DNA from: Gerris lacustris
Lineage: Eukaryota > Arthropoda > Insecta > Hemiptera > Gerridae
DNA: 64,000 nt
Reading direction: 5' to 3'
NCBI GenBank assembly: GCA_951217055.1
Contig: OX578280.1
Location: 63,125,633 to 63,189,632, forward strand
Shown: positions 47,279-60,065 of the stretch, piece by piece
How the letters are laid out: each line of letters opens with the position of its first letter
Numbering within the stretch: position 1 is the first letter of the stretch
Program-made: the position numbers and the translations under genes
Notes under the pieces: model-generated
The model's input: only the letters and a program-made list of their open reading frames with translations
The model's database searches: none
Told to the model about the DNA's origin: nothing

Positions 47279-50087
47279 TTGAATTTAATTGTAATTTTTC
47301 ACAAGTGTCCATCACTCATCCCTACGAATATTAATAAAAAATGGGGGTATTAAATTCCTTTAATACCCCACTTAAAATTAAAATATCGCGTGACATCAAT
47401 TATCTGCCATATTCGATTGACCAGTTGATCAGATCAAATTGATATTCTTATTTTTTCTATGGCCCTGTAGACGGTACATTTTGCACAGCAGAAAATTAAA
47501 ATATTTCCACGTGTTACTAGAGAAAGGGGTTCCTGATTCGATCCCCCGGAGGGTCACAATATTTATCGGTAATAACGAAAAGATAAATTAATTTTTTTTC
47601 GGAAATTTTCATTAGCCTACCGTAAGGCATTAGCGAGAATAATTTCAAAATTTTAAGAATAGCCATTATAGAGTACTAGGGGGGGGGGGGGGGGGGGCTC
47701 TTTCTTGGTACTTTTTGACTTATAAATACAATAAGAAATACATTTTTTAAAAATGTTTATATATTTTTAATCTACTCATGATAGCTTTCATTTGATACCC
47801 CACTTAAAATATTTAAAAAATCCCATTACATGAATTATCCACCATTTTGTATTCCCAGTTAATCAGATCAAATTGCTATTCTTAGTTTTCCTATGGCCCA
47901 GCTGACTGCACATTAGTTAAAAGTTTTAGTAACAGCAGAAATATGTGGTGACAAAATGGCATGAGAAATTAAACACTGTCCACAAGTGTTCTTTATTTTA
48001 CTACGTTTTTATTAGCTTGCTTTCTTGTTTGTTTGGTTGTTTGTCCAGTACAAATCTTGCAATCGATTTTTAACTAGTAGCTAGACATTTGAACGAGACA
48101 TTAGACCCGAGTAGCTAGACATTTGAAACTTTTAGAATAGCTTTTAGAACACGATGACAATGCATTATTTTAATACTTGTAGCCATCTTTCAGCAGAATT
48201 GAATTCTTTCTCAGCAAATTTTGCTGTATGGAAAGTTAGTTCGGAAAATATCCGCAAGTTATTTTATTTGTTTTGACGTATCCCATATTTAACGATCTTC
48301 ATTTTGACGGGTTTCAAATTTATGTTTTATAACAGAAAATTTAAACACGTAGTATATAAAAAGTTCTTTTTATCTTGTAATTATTTGTAATCTACCCTTC
48401 AATACCTTTCATTTGATACCTCACTCAAGATTTAAAAAAAAAATCGCGTGACATGAATTATCCATCATTTTGAATTTGAACAAATGATAATTTTGACTTT
48501 GCCATATTTTTCCTGTGTGCGCTACAAAAGAACTGCAAAGTGTCATATTTTGATCTCTTTTGATTCAAAAGTTATTGGAACCGTACAGAGTAACAGATAA
48601 ACCGACAAACAGACACAGGACCTTAAGGGACACAGAAACTTTAAGGATTTCATTTTTTTGGTTTTACCAACGTAACCCTAAAAATCGGTCCAAGGCCACT
48701 CAGACAAACTTTCTCACATAGAAGTTGATATGCATTAATTCCATGATATCTTATTTAATTGATTTTTTTCTTTAAATATTTAAAAAGCGCAAGGAGCAGC
48801 AATAGGTGGTTGTTTTTCATTCCAAAAAAAAAAAAATCAAATTTATTTTTAACAATACCTCGGAAACTAAAAGAGTTTCCAGGAAAACGACATATATCGT
48901 TAGATTCGTATTTGAACGGACTACATTTTAGAATTTTTAAATCAAAATTGTCGAAACCGTTTTCGAGGAATAATATTTTCCCCCGTTTTTTTTCAGAATT
49001 TCGGGGTCGCTAATCGATTATAGCCTAAACAACCTATATTTAATGACCTTGTTATTTTTTTATTTATTTATCCTGTTTTTTAAGATAAATAATTTAGTCA
49101 TAAATTATTAATAAATAAAATCATAAATGATTAAGATCATGCTAGTCGTAAATAGTTATTTTAATCTTATTTTCACTTATTTGTACAGTTTAAATGGAAT
49201 GAAATTGAAAACATTTCACTTCAATTAAAACATAATTACATATTTGATAATAAGAGTTAGTAAATTAGATTGGTTTATTACCAATATGATGTGCAAATTA
49301 AAAACATTAAATATATTAAAAATCGTATTAAGGAAAACAATCAGTTATTTTGAAGTGGAAATGAAAAAACAGTTGTTGATTTTCCTCAATAATTGTCAGA
49401 AGAATGTCAGAAAACCATAAAACAAATATGTTTTTGATCATTTACTCTACATTACATAATACGAGCCGTACAATTAAATAAATAAATATATTTAGATAAG
49501 TTATTATATCTATTTGAAGACCAACAAATCAAAACAAAAATTTATTTTTATTGGAATAAATGTGGCAATATGTTCTTATAATGAGAAATAATGTCTGGCT
49601 ATACAAATATTTATTTATTGTATAATCGCGGCAAATTATTACCGAAAATTTTGACAGAATATAAAGATATATTGCCGGCAATATTTATGGATTTTGAGCA
49701 ATGTCCATTATTGTCGTGAAACGTACCTCGTTTACAAGACCCTTTAGTTCAGCGTTCCCAACCTTTTTGATGCCGCGATCCCATAAATTTCTCCTTAAAA
49801 TGTTCGCTACCCTACCGTGAATATAGTGTATTGCATATTGCAGGGATGCACATGGCCCCAGGAGCATGGATTCTACTAAAATCATTACTGGATTAGGGGG
49901 AAGGGACTGTAAGGTGATTTATTTAAACAAAACCAAGAAAACATATCATTTTAATACTGCTTTATTTTTAACAACTTTTCAATAATTAGTTTTTATCTGT
50001 TCCTAATAGCATTCCTTTATTCTTAAGAAGTTGTTGATATGATATTATTTTTATATTATTTTTACTTTATTAAATTAAATTTAAATT
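47279..50087. repeat. Repeat-patched DNA; no gene seen
   Basis: Three degenerate units of TTTGATACCCCACT...GAATTATCCACCATTTTG at about 47370, 47790 and 48410. A G tract of about 20 lies at 47679. At 49747-49810, CAGCGTTCCCAACCTTTTTG followed by CCGCGATCCC resembles one end of a hAT (Charlie-like) element without a partner end. Short frames here are unsupported. Confidence 0.45.
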
Positions 50088-50217
50088 GCTTCCGAGCATA
50101 CCGAAGGTAACGGAAGCATTGTGTTCACTTTTGAGAACGGAAAACTTTTATGCCTCCGATTTTAAAAATTCCAAGACAAAATCCGTTTCAGACATCAGCG
50201 AACATTTTTGGTCTCGT

Positions 50218-50220
50218 GCC

Positions 50221-50256
<36 letters not shown>
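50218..50256 (+). repeat. (TCTG)n microsatellite
   Basis: About nine units; mirrored as (CAGA)n at 52347-52391 in the other arm of the foldback. They create false repetitive reading frames. Confidence 0.9.
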
Positions 50257-52346
50257 GGTCTGTGTGTCCGCGAATTTTGAAACGTGTGACGATAACTTGA
50301 GTAAATGTCAACTGATTTTGATGAAATTTGGTAAACATGTTCATTTTACCAATGCCCAGGACGAGTTCGTTGGACAACATTATCCGTCCAAGCGTTCACG
50401 AGCAACGCTCGCGTAAACGTGATCTTCAAATTTAAAATTGGAATTTTAGGTCGGGAAAAAAATCTAACTTCTTCTATTCAATGAGACAAGCATTTTTTTC
50501 AAATTCAATTTTTCAGTAAAACCAACAGCTACACCGCTATGAAATGTTAAAGATCGCTAAAACTATTAATAGTTTTTACACAATAAACATTATAACAATA
50601 AAATATATGATAGGATGCGAGGAAGCTATGTGCCACACTAATTGGCAGTCTATTTTGCATTTACTATAAAAATATGGGTGAAGAAGCTAACAGATAGCTT
50701 CTTAATAAACTGGAAAAGAAGTACTTTCTTTCTTCGTGCACTACATATGTTCGATTTAATTCCCAATTAACAAACGCAAGAATCTGCACGCTCGAAGTTT
50801 TTAACATTTTCATGTCTTTACTTTGGCACATAAACTCGAATAGCGTTACCAAAAAACGGCACTAAAAAGCGTTACACAAGCGTTATCAAAAAACGACACC
50901 AAAAAGCGTCACATGAAAATGTCTCACTGTCTTCAACTTGTCACTGCAAACTTGTATACAAGCAATTTTTTATTTTTGCTCTACATTTGGGTTGCGCCTA
51001 CAAATGCACTTTGACATTATGAAGCGGAGTATTTTATTTTCTTTGCTATATTTTTAGATTATTACTAGGCATCGCGTTGCTCTATCATTGAAGCGAGCGT
51101 ATTGCAATAAAATACTGACGAGACTATTGAAATTTGTTAATCTTGATGAATGTCATAGTTGAAGATAAATGGAAGAGGGTAGTGTGGGGTAGAGTGGGGG
51201 TACTCGGTACAAAGCTTTACTTCCTAAATAACCTACACACAATACGACTATAAAACCACCCGAAATAGCTTTTAAACTAATATTATAAATGTATCACTTC
51301 ATTACTCAAATACCACAGCTTGTATTAAGTTGAAATTTAACATACTTGTTTCAATTGTACTTTAGACGATGTACATGAAGTTTTAATAAAATCGTTAGGT
51401 TAGAACGTAAGATATTGGTAAAAAGGTTGTTTTCTCTATTTTAAACGTTTAGGTCCGTTTTAATAGTTTTAGCGATCTTTATTAATTCATAGCAGTGTCG
51501 TTGTTGGTTTTACTAAAAAATGTTATTGGAAAAAAATGTTCGTCTCATCCTCATCGAGTAGGTTATGATAGAATTTTTTCCCGTCCTGAAATTCCAATTT
51601 TAAATTTGAAGCTCACGTTCACGCGAGCATTGCGCGCGAACTCTTGAACGGATCACGCTGTCCAACGAACTTAGCCTGAGTATTAGTAAGAGGATCATGT
51701 ATACCAAATTTCAACTAAATCGGTCAACTTTTACTCAAGTTATCGTCACACGCGTAAACGTTACTGACAGACAGACAGACAGACAAGATGCGTATATTTC
51801 GTAATTGTTTATACAATTGTATTTATTAGTGCAAACACAAAATATGTATATCTTCCTACTATTATATTTTTTAATACAACAATAGTTAAATATAGAAGAA
51901 ACATCTATGTTCGTTGGAGTAATGTTAGATAAATTAAAATAGACTGCCAATTAGTGTGGCACATAGCTTCCTCGCATCCTTTCATGTACTTTATTATTAT
52001 ATTACTTTATTGTTATATTGTTAATTGTGTGCAAATTATTAATAGTTTTAGCGATCTTTAACACTTCATAGCGGTGTCGCTGCTGGTTTTACTAAAAAAT
52101 TTTATTTGTAAAAAATGTTTGTCTCATTGAATAGATGAAGTTAGATTTTTTCCCCGATCTAAAATTCCAATTTTAAATTTGGAGTTCACGTTTACGCGAG
52201 TGTTGCTCGTGAACGCTTGGACGGATAACGTTGTCCAACGAACTCGTCCTGGGCATTGGTAAAATAAACATGTATACCAAATTTCATCAAAATCGGTCTA
52301 CATTTACTCAAGTTATCGTCGCACGTTTCATAATTCGCGGACACAC

Positions 52347-52391
52347 AGACCGACAGACAGACAGACAGACAGACGGACAGACAGACAGACA
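52347..52391 (+). repeat. (CAGA)n microsatellite
   Basis: Inverse of the tract in the left arm. Confidence 0.9.
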
Positions 52392-52521
52392 CGAGACCAA
52401 AAATGTTCCCTGATGTCTGAAACGGATTTCTGTCTTGGAATTTTTAAAATCGGAGGCACAAAAGTTTTTCGTTCTCAAAAGTGAACACAATACTTCCGTT
52501 ACCTTCGGTAAGCTCGGAAGC

Positions 52522-53319
52522 AAAATATTAAAGACCTAGAGAATGAATTAAGATATTAAGATAATCTCAATTAATTAATGAATTGTCAATATACTGTCAA
52601 ACCAAGCTGACAAATGCTATAATAATATACTTAATGATTATTATTAGTAAACTAGTGATTATGAGAAATGAAAATTTCTTTCACATTTCTTCATATTTAT
52701 CTTTGTTTTACTCAAATAAATTACATTTTTAGCTGAGTTGAACAGTGAAATGACGCCACCGAGAACGTTATAAGAGAAATGCTATCATCCTTTAATCCCA
52801 GTAGATATTTAACTACGCAATAACTGTCAGCAAGTAATCTAAGATTAGGTAATTACCTAATCATAATAAATGCAAATATTAGCCATGTTGTTAGCCTACA
52901 TACGTCTTAACTGATAAGAAATTTGTAATAGCTCTTTTATAACACATTAACATAATCATTCATCATCTGGTTCAATAAATGACTAAAAATTAATAGATTA
53001 TAATATGTATTTATCATTTTATGAGGGTGTCAGAGATTTTAATATTGATTTACACATTATAATAAACTTTTAGTTAAACGTAAATAAATAGTTCAATATA
53101 AGTACTCGTATAGTGACTAACGAGGATAATTTATGTTTTATGATAAGAAACGTTTCTGTAAAATACGTTTAAATCTGTTAGTGTGTGGACAATTTTGAGA
53201 ATAGTCACACATAAAATAACCGGATTAATTTTATACATTTCTTTTAATTAATTTTGATTATGGAAGACACTTGAATTATTTCCTTTTTAGATGTAAAACT
53301 TTTCTCGTTCCATGGTGTT
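52522..53319. other. AT-rich spacer; nothing recognised
   Basis: No supported gene, RNA or repeat border. Confidence 0.35.
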
Positions 53320-54518
53320 CAATTTGACAGGCCCTAGAAGAACACCACGTACCAGTAGGACTAATTAGAAGAATAAAAACCTTCTATAAGAAGTGCAGGA
53401 ATGTTGTAAGGACACATCACTGCACATTTTCAGAGTTTAGCACAAAGGCCGGAGTAAGACAGGGAGACATCTTAAGTCCCTTGCTATTTACTTTGGTGAT
53501 GGACAGTGCTATGAAAAAGTGCAATGAATTTAAAAAGTATAAAATCGGCAACTGGAACTAGAAGCTCAAGCAGGCAATCATTAATGCACTGTCTTATGCG
53601 GATGATGTAATTCTGCTGGCAGATTCAGACCAGAAATTACAGCATAACCTGAAATTACTGGTATTAGCTTTAGGGGAACTTGGGTTGAAAGTAAGCCAGT
53701 CTAAAACAAAAACCATGCTAGTAGCAAAGGAACGCAGAAATCATAGTGTAAAGCTGAACGGACAAGTATTGAAACAAGTAAGTAAGTAAGCGAGTTCGTG
53801 TATTTAGGAGTAGTGATATCAGAAGATAAGAAATCAAGCCATGAACAAAATAACCGAATCTCAAAATCAGGAAGAATGCTTCGGGCTATCTCATCCAACT
53901 TTCTCAGAAAGGAGGAAGTAAGTGAGCCCACGAAAGTGGCTGTCTACAGATCCACATATGTTCCCATCCTTATATATGGTAGTGAAACCTGGGCTTTAAC
54001 ATCCAAAGCAGAGATCAGACTCCAGGCAGCCGAAATGAGATACCTCAGGACAGCTGTTGGGAAAACTAGAAGGGGCAGAATAAGGAATACTGCCATCAGA
54101 GCATCATTAAATGTGGATCCACTGGTAGAAAATGTTGTCCTCGCAACTTAAGCCCCGTTTCCATTCTAACAAGTTGCAGGCACATGTTGCGGGACAAGTG
54201 TATTTGGAAACAGTTCCGCAACTGCACGTTGCAGACTGTTTCCATTTCAACAAAATCCTGGAACTTGGGCCGGCAACATGTTGCGGGAAAAATTTGTAGT
54301 AATGGAAACGGGGCTTAAGGTGGTTTGGACACACCCAAAGAATGCCCGAGAAAAGGTACCCTCGGCAGGCACTCGAAGCTGGACCAGAAGGGGGAAGACC
54401 CCGGGGAAGAAGAAGAACAATATGGTCAGACAATGTAGCTACCAGTCTGAGACAGAGAAGCTGTACTTAGAGTCGATCAATCCTGCTGGCTCAAGACCGT
54501 GCACCACTGGTAGATGAG
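53320..54518 (+). pseudogene. Broken LINE (non-LTR) reverse transcriptase fragment
   Basis: Translation in shifting plus-strand frames gives RT motifs: GVRQGDILSPLLF near 53450-53490, the catalytic YADD at 53595-53606, a KTK...LVA stretch, LGVVIS near 53805, the thumb-region YGSETWAL near 53985, and after the inserted MITE the LRWFGH..RMP C-terminal motif near 54316. In-frame stops (for example near 53560 and 53787) and frameshifts break it; the 5' half with endonuclease is absent. The LRWFGH tail is common to RTE-like and related insect LINEs; the clade is not certain. A 163-bp MITE has inserted at 54152. Confidence 0.85.
54152..54314. mobile_element. 163-bp MITE with TTAA duplication (piggyBac-like)
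   Basis: Ends GCCCCGTTTCCATT and its exact inverse, flanked by TTAA at 54148-54151 and 54315-54318. Removing the insert and one TTAA restores continuity of the LINE. TTAA target choice is the mark of piggyBac-type transposition. Internal GTTGC/GCAAC words are repeated. Confidence 0.9.
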
Positions 54519-54849
54519 GATTAGGATAAAGTAAAAAGTAAAGTAACCTTTCTCGATCTCCATGTGAATTATTCACAACTAGACTAGAAGTAATGTTGCT
54601 GGTCCTCTTTGGATTTGTGGTTTCATGAGATCCATCTGCTTATGATCCCCTGGATCAACTTACTCAAAATAGAATCCTTTTATCATTGGGAATATAAAAA
54701 GCAGTCACGGGAATACTCTAGATTCCCAATATGTGACTATTCTACTTCGACTGAAACGATTTTTGGGTTAAGTGACGTTAAATGATAAATGCACGTTGTT
54801 CATCAAAGCGTTCTTGGGGAAGAAGCCACGACTTCAAGACGTAGTTAGT
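54519..54849. other. Spacer; nothing recognised
   Basis: No supported feature. Confidence 0.35.
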
Positions 54850-54972
54850 ATTTTGTATAAAATCTGTCAAAAAATTACTTTACGGATGCCAGCTAATTTA
54901 GCGACTGCTCGAATGTTCAGGTGACGATTTTTTTCTCGAATAATTTCCCTGACTTTCTCAAAGATAGCTGTT
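54850..54972 (-). pseudogene. Mariner-like transposase remnant (HTH part)
   Basis: On the minus strand a frame reads VREIIRE.NRHL.IRAVAKLAGI, matching the N-terminal helix-turn-helix of mariner-type transposases, then meets a stop at about 54889. A second frame beyond (LKSWLLPQERF..QRA) looks like the continuation after a shift. No DDE/D region seen. Decayed. Confidence 0.5.
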
Positions 54973-55443
54973 GTTTATGCACAAAAATGACTTAAGCCTG
55001 AAAGATTTCCAATGTATTCCTTTCCGTCTATATATTTTATTTTTTAATACCTCAAAAACTCTGAGATCAAGATCAATAATCATAGACAATCATCTGAGTA
55101 AATGTGATGTCATACATTGGTCTCACTCCTACAAGTCTGTTACAATGTAACATCAGTTCTTCCAGTATCAGCATTGATAGTGGCCTTATAAAGACCGTAA
55201 ACTGCTTTGATGAATCAACAAGAACTATTTTACTGGAAAGAAAGTTTCTTTGAATCCATAAAGTTGACATCAATGAACACATTTTATTCCTGAAATTAAT
55301 GTGGCACGATTCTGTAGCGAATTTCACAATACCATATTACAAAGAATTTCACTTTGCAAGTTAATTAGTGACGAATGCAGAAGAATTAGAGTTATTACAT
55401 TAATAATTTATTGAAAGGTGTGTCTAAATTATTTTGAATAGAA
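54973..55443. other. Spacer; nothing recognised
   Basis: The 84-codon minus-strand frame (55327-55073) has no recognisable domain. Confidence 0.35.
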
Positions 55444-55884
55444 ATATAAGCCTTACGTAATTCCATTAGCCTGTTATCTCTGCTTCTTGTAATCCTAAAT
55501 TTAGTAATAACTTTTGCTTGAATTGTAATCAGTGCCTCATCTACGTCAGTTGGAACTTTGCATTATTCTGACAGATAATGAGGCACACACTACTGCAAAA
55601 GTTAATTATAAATTTAGGAATGCAAGGAGCAAAAGCCGGCTAATAGAATAACGAAAGGTCTACAACATAATGTATAGACCTACATTTCCCAAATTGATAT
55701 AACTTTACTTCTTCCATAATCATTACTGCAGCTTATATAAAGCCAGGTCTTAGTGAAAGCAGCTTTAGTAGTAGTAACTGACGGAGATTAGGCACTGATT
55801 ACAGTTCAAGCAAAGGTTATTACTAAATTTAGGATTAAAAAAGGCAGAGATAACAGGCTAATGGAATTACATAAGACTTATAAT
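55444..55884. mobile_element. About 440-bp foldback
   Basis: Arms of about 105 bp: AATTCCATTAGCCTGTTATC and TTTAGTAATAACTTTTGCTTG in the left arm recur inverted in the right (55775-55884). The centre (55550-55650) repeats part of the arm again. Confidence 0.8.
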
Positions 55885-56052
55885 TACTATTTCTACATTT
55901 TATTGTTTTCCAACATAAAATAGACACACTAATTTATTAAATTTATTAATGTAACTCTATTTTTTTTTGTATTCGTCACTGCTAATGTGTTTATAAAGGT
56001 TAATTATTTAAAAAAGCTGTTATTTCTATAATAACGTGGAGAGATAGTTTTA

Positions 56053-56880
56053 GTCCAGGAGATAGCGTGCAAAAAAGTGTCTGACTAACATCAAGCTAGA
56101 ATTTTGTGTACAAGTAAGTGTTTTGGCGCTTTTTATATATGGTGGGCTAAGTTGGTCTGCTGGACATAGCTTGTCAATAGGCATTTGATAAAAACAAACC
56201 GGTGGAGAGCGGCCATGTCCCGATCGATAGTTCAATAGTTAGTTCTCGATAGTTCCCTCTTGATAGTAAAAGTTAACCACTTAATAGGTTAGTTAGTCAA
56301 AATTACTCAAAATTAAGTGATAAACTACCATCAACTTGATTTTTGGTCTACTAGTAGTAGTAGTAATCTAGTACTTTCTACTAGAACGGGTAGGACGAAC
56401 CACTTGTTCGAACCTTGCAATTAGGCCATCGCTTAGGCCCTTTTTACGCCCCGCGGTAGGGAGTTCCAGCCACTTCACACATCATACATAAGTACATTGT
56501 ACCGCCGAAGCGAGTATGATGTGATCAATAGTGAGCCATATAAATCAGAGCGTGACGGCGAGGAATCGAACCCCGTCTCGTTCCACTCATAATTCAGTGA
56601 TGGCCGAGCAGACGTGGTTTAACCCACACGGCCACGCTAGCTCTCTTTGGTCTACTAAGTTAGTACTCAGAATCATGAAAATCGCATTGTCCACCATAAA
56701 GGACGGGACATGGCCGCTCTTCACCGGTTTGTTTTTTTTTTCAAATGCCAATTGCCATGCTATATCCCACAGATGAATTTAGCCAACCACATATTCTTAA
56801 AAGGCACCAAAAGATTTACTTAAACACAAAATTCTAGCTTGATGTTAGTCAGACACTTTTTTGCACGCTATCTCCTGGAC
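56053..56880. mobile_element. GTCCAGGAG foldback, copy 2, split by a SINE
   Basis: Ends GTCCAGGAGATAGCGTGCAA and the inverse, TA on both sides (56051-56052, 56881-56882). Without the SINE and its 12-bp duplication the element is 524 bp, close to copy 1 at 26942. Confidence 0.9.
56354..56645 (-). mobile_element. tRNA-derived SINE with 12-bp target duplication
   Basis: On the minus strand the head AGCTAGCGTGGCCGTGTGGG has an A-box-like TGGCCGTGTGGG, and GGTTCGATTCC 60 bases on is a B-box, so it can be transcribed by RNA polymerase III. The body includes GGCTCACTATTGATCACATC; the tail is (TAC)n. Exact duplication TTTGGTCTACTA at 56342-56353 and 56646-56657. A diverged relative is at 27460-27705. 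Confidence 0.88.
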
Positions 56881-56882
56881 TA

Positions 56883-58284
56883 TTTGTTCTCACTCTTTGA
56901 TGACTTCTACCGATATACCGAGAGCCAGATTGAAAATTCCACTAAACCACAATTGAATTCTATTTTTAGTTCTACGTATATATTTACAATATATTTTTTT
57001 ATTTTTTAAATTGGTTGTTTTAAAAAGTCTAACTACAATACTACCTATATTTTTAGATGAATAAATAATTTTAAATAAAAGAACAAATCAGTTGACAAGC
57101 AAGCTAAATAAATAAAGGAGTTACAATTAAAAATAGAATTTTTAATAAAAAGGACGGAATGCGTAGTGGCAGAAAGATAACATAATATAGACTTTTATTT
57201 TATTTGTATTTTCACTTAGTGAGTTATATAGTTAAGTGATTTTGTTTATTTTTATCTCTACACTAATTCCTGCCCTGCCTGACGGGGAAATAACTCGCAA
57301 TAATAATATCTATTTTTACGGAAAAAAGTATAATAAACAAATAAATGGGGTGTTGAGTGTTCTCAAGAGCATAGATAACTAAACAATTGATTTTAACACA
57401 ATTTGTGTCATCTTTTTAAAAACTAAACACGAAATTAGTAATTCCATATAAGAATCAATAATTACTTAAACCAATAGCAATCCATACCTGGAGAATTTAA
57501 TTTCATCAAATTACTAATTTATAATATGTCATGAAAGACATTTGAATTCGTGTATAGATTACTGATTACTAAATAAATTAAAATTGTTATTTTAAACACA
57601 ATATTACTTTTTACTTTTACCAACTTTTATACATAAAAATCTCATTTAAATAGTACTATTTGTGATTCAATTGTCCAATCATAATTTATGTGTATGTTTT
57701 TAGCTACTTGTTAATCTCAAGCAAAAATAATAATATATTTAATTAAATTAAGATGATACTACATAAGATATATTTATTTCTCTCTTTTATAGTTGTATAT
57801 TCACCACAATTATTCGATTTTTTTATTAGATGTTATTTTATTCTTTTTATTCTCCCTGAATTTTTCAACTTTACTAGTCCTTGTCTAGAGAAAGAAAAAG
57901 GACTATTATTCAGTGATATGATTCTTCTTCAGTTGCCCTTTCTACTCATTGTATCCAAGAGTGCGCCACCATCTAAATGAAATCTGAACAATAGACGATC
58001 TTTCCTTTTTTATAACTTAGAGAAATCTCGCTGAGTCAAAAAATTATTTTAAAATCTGTTTTGCTATTCCTATTTACTTGATGTTTCAAATTCCAGCCAC
58101 TAGTTGCTGCCTGAAGCACTTTTCCCCTTGTTTTGCAAGACCTGTAATTCCACGGCTTACCCGCCGCTTACCAGACAGAACTAGACCCTTTATTTATATT
58201 ATTAATTTTTCTATAATTAACCAAATATAGTCCACTAAACCATCCGTTCTTTCATTTATACCTTCTATAAAAGAAAGAACCTAG
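56883..58284. other. AT-rich, no gene seen
   Basis: The frame 57753-57980 is hydrophobic by composition only. Nothing else recognised. Confidence 0.35.
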
Positions 58285-58380
58285 CAACGAGCAGAAGAGC
58301 ATTGGACTTTGCGCACGCCCAGTCTGAGATGCGCCTGCGCCTGGGCATGCGCATAGATCAATGCTCCACTCATCTCGTTG
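58285..58380. repeat. GC-rich hairpin
   Basis: CAACGAG...CTCGTTG outer stem, GAGCATTG/CAATGCTC middle stem, TGCGCA and GCCCAG/CTGGGC inner stem, loop of about 18. Outer GAACC/GGTTC also pair. It is either a tiny MITE or an RNA hairpin, 125 bp upstream of the exon at 58505. Confidence 0.75.
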
Positions 58381-58504
58381 TTCGGTTCGTTTTCACCAAC
58401 CTGGATGAGGCTTATACAAATAAAAATTCTTTCTTATTGTCATTAAACACTTATTCCATCAAATGAATAAAAAAAACTAATATATAAAAATGTTGGTGTT
58501 TCAG

Positions 58505-58714
58505 AGTGTATGGTGGGGTCGCTTCGTCATAGTGACAATCTTCGTCTGTTCTATGGTTGGACTATATTTCAACCATGATTCACCCTACATGATATTCACT
58601 ATTATTGTCATCACAGCGTTGTTTCTTGCAACGTTTACTTGTTCAGTGGGCGCGCCACTTCTTCTGATGAGAGCAGCGGCTGTTCAGCGAGCTGCTCAAA
58701 ACAGACATAATCAG
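58505..58714 (+). CDS. Two-pass membrane protein with PPxY tail, membrane exon
   Basis: The branch-like ACTAAT and acceptor GTGTTTCAG precede 58505; donor CAG|GTATTC ends the exon at 58714, in phase 0 at both sides. Encoded residues (numbering with MTDL added): a short WW-containing N-terminus, a first membrane helix about 11-26, a short NHDSPY loop, a second helix about 33-58, then a basic, Ala/Gln/Arg-rich segment at 60-74. If the acceptor is not used, translation could start at an in-frame ATG at 58490. I do not recognise the family. PPxY-tailed small membrane proteins (NDFIP, WBP1/VOPP1, Commissureless types) recruit Nedd4-family ubiquitin ligases, and this architecture suggests a similar adaptor role; that is inference. 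Its partner exon is 62662-62847. Confidence 0.65.
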
Positions 58715-59021
58715 GTATTCAATCAAAGAGGGATTGATGTTAAGAAGAAATATGATTACTAATAATGAATACGTAGTGCGTTATACCCTTGCGAGATCAC
58801 GAACTAATACTGGTTTAGTTTGTTCGATGTCTAATATCTAAATGTGCCGCGATTTGTTGAGGTGATATCTATTTTAGTCACGTCCTGTCCTAGTCTTAAG
58901 CTACTTTCCAATAGATTTCTCTTCTGGAGACTTCATTATATTTTCTTCCCATTTTGCTTCTTAATGAAGGATTATTATCATTTTGAGGAATGATATTTTT
59001 ATGCTATGAATTAAGAAATAG

Positions 59022-60065
59022 ACAGCCAATTATTATGGCACACAGCTTCCTCGCATCCTATCACTTACTTTATTGATTTTATGCTTTTACAAGCCACAAG
59101 CCATTATTGTCAAATTTATTTAATTGTTTCCCCCGTTTTTTTAATATGTCAAAATTGTTTTGATTTTTTTACATACAAAGTATCAATTTAGCACAATTTA
59201 AAGTTTAAAATTATACGTTTAAAATTAATCTGGGGCTATCTGCGGTCTACATTTGGCAAACTATTCAAATTTAATAAAAATGATATGAGCACTTTTGACG
59301 ATATATGTGTAAATAATGTATGTTTGTGCGCATGAAAAAGAGAAACAAATGGGCGCAGAAGGTTGAAACTTATATGGGACCAACAATGGGCTAACTATGA
59401 ACTACCACACAAATTTCATTAAAATAGGACGAGTAGTTTTTAAGTAAATATGCTAATTCACAAAAATTGAGTGGCAGACAAACCGACAGACCGACACAGA
59501 ACCAAAAATGGTCCCTGATGTCTGAAACGGGGTTCTTGGAATTTTTGAAATCGGGAACATAAAATATTTTCGTTCTTCAGAACGATCACATAGCTTCCGT
59601 TGCCTTCGGTAAGCTCGGAAGCATAAATCTTAGACATTAAACCTCAGAAAACACTTTTGGTCACCTTGCCAGTCTGTCGGTCTGTTGGTCTGCCCTCAAC
59701 GTTAGGCGAACCACCATAATATCCAAAAAACTAGTCGTCCAATTTTAATTAAATTTTGATGCTATATCATGTTATTTTACATGATCTGCTATGACAAATG
59801 TTATTTTAAACTGGTAGCCTACAGTTAGTCTTAAAATAATTTCAACCTTCTGCGCAGGTTTCTTTTTTCACATGCACACAGACGTTTTATACATGCGAAC
59901 ATTTAATATTGAATAATAATAAATGAGACCCTCAATAGGAAACGAAACAGGGCCAAAACAACCACATTTTTAATTTCTCAGTGGATCACATTGTTTTATA
60001 CTCCAGTTACCACTCGTCCAATAATAGAGCGTGATAAAGCTATGTGCCACACCAATTGAAAGTTA
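59022..60065. mobile_element. Composite foldback related to 50088-52521
   Basis: The left AATAGACAGCCAATTATTATGG and right CCACACCAATTGAAAGTTATT ends are diverged inverses of the GGCAGTCTATTTT junction seen at 50640 and 51935. Inside is the CTGGGGCTATCTGCGG unit (59230) and a GAACGATCACATAGCTTCCG block running to the GCTCGGAAGC end (about 59620). Confidence 0.55.

Larger units (their letters stand above)
50088..52521. mobile_element. 2.4-kb composite foldback
   Basis: Ends GCTTCCGAGCATACCGAAGG and inverse GCTTCCGAGCTTACCGAAGG. Arms of about 580 bp contain AAAATTCCAAGAC, a (TCTG)n microsatellite and the GATAACTTGAGTA block, and end in GATGCGAGGAAGCTATGTGC (50615; inverse at 51960). A second pair of inverted blocks lies inside (51300-51780). 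Related copies: 8925-9350, 31250-31560, 59022-60065. No transposase frame. No clear target duplication seen. Confidence 0.75.

Noticed and set aside
58266..58273. TATAAAAG as promoter of the PPxY gene
   Set aside because: No TCAGT-type initiator at the right distance; the sequence downstream is a hairpin element.
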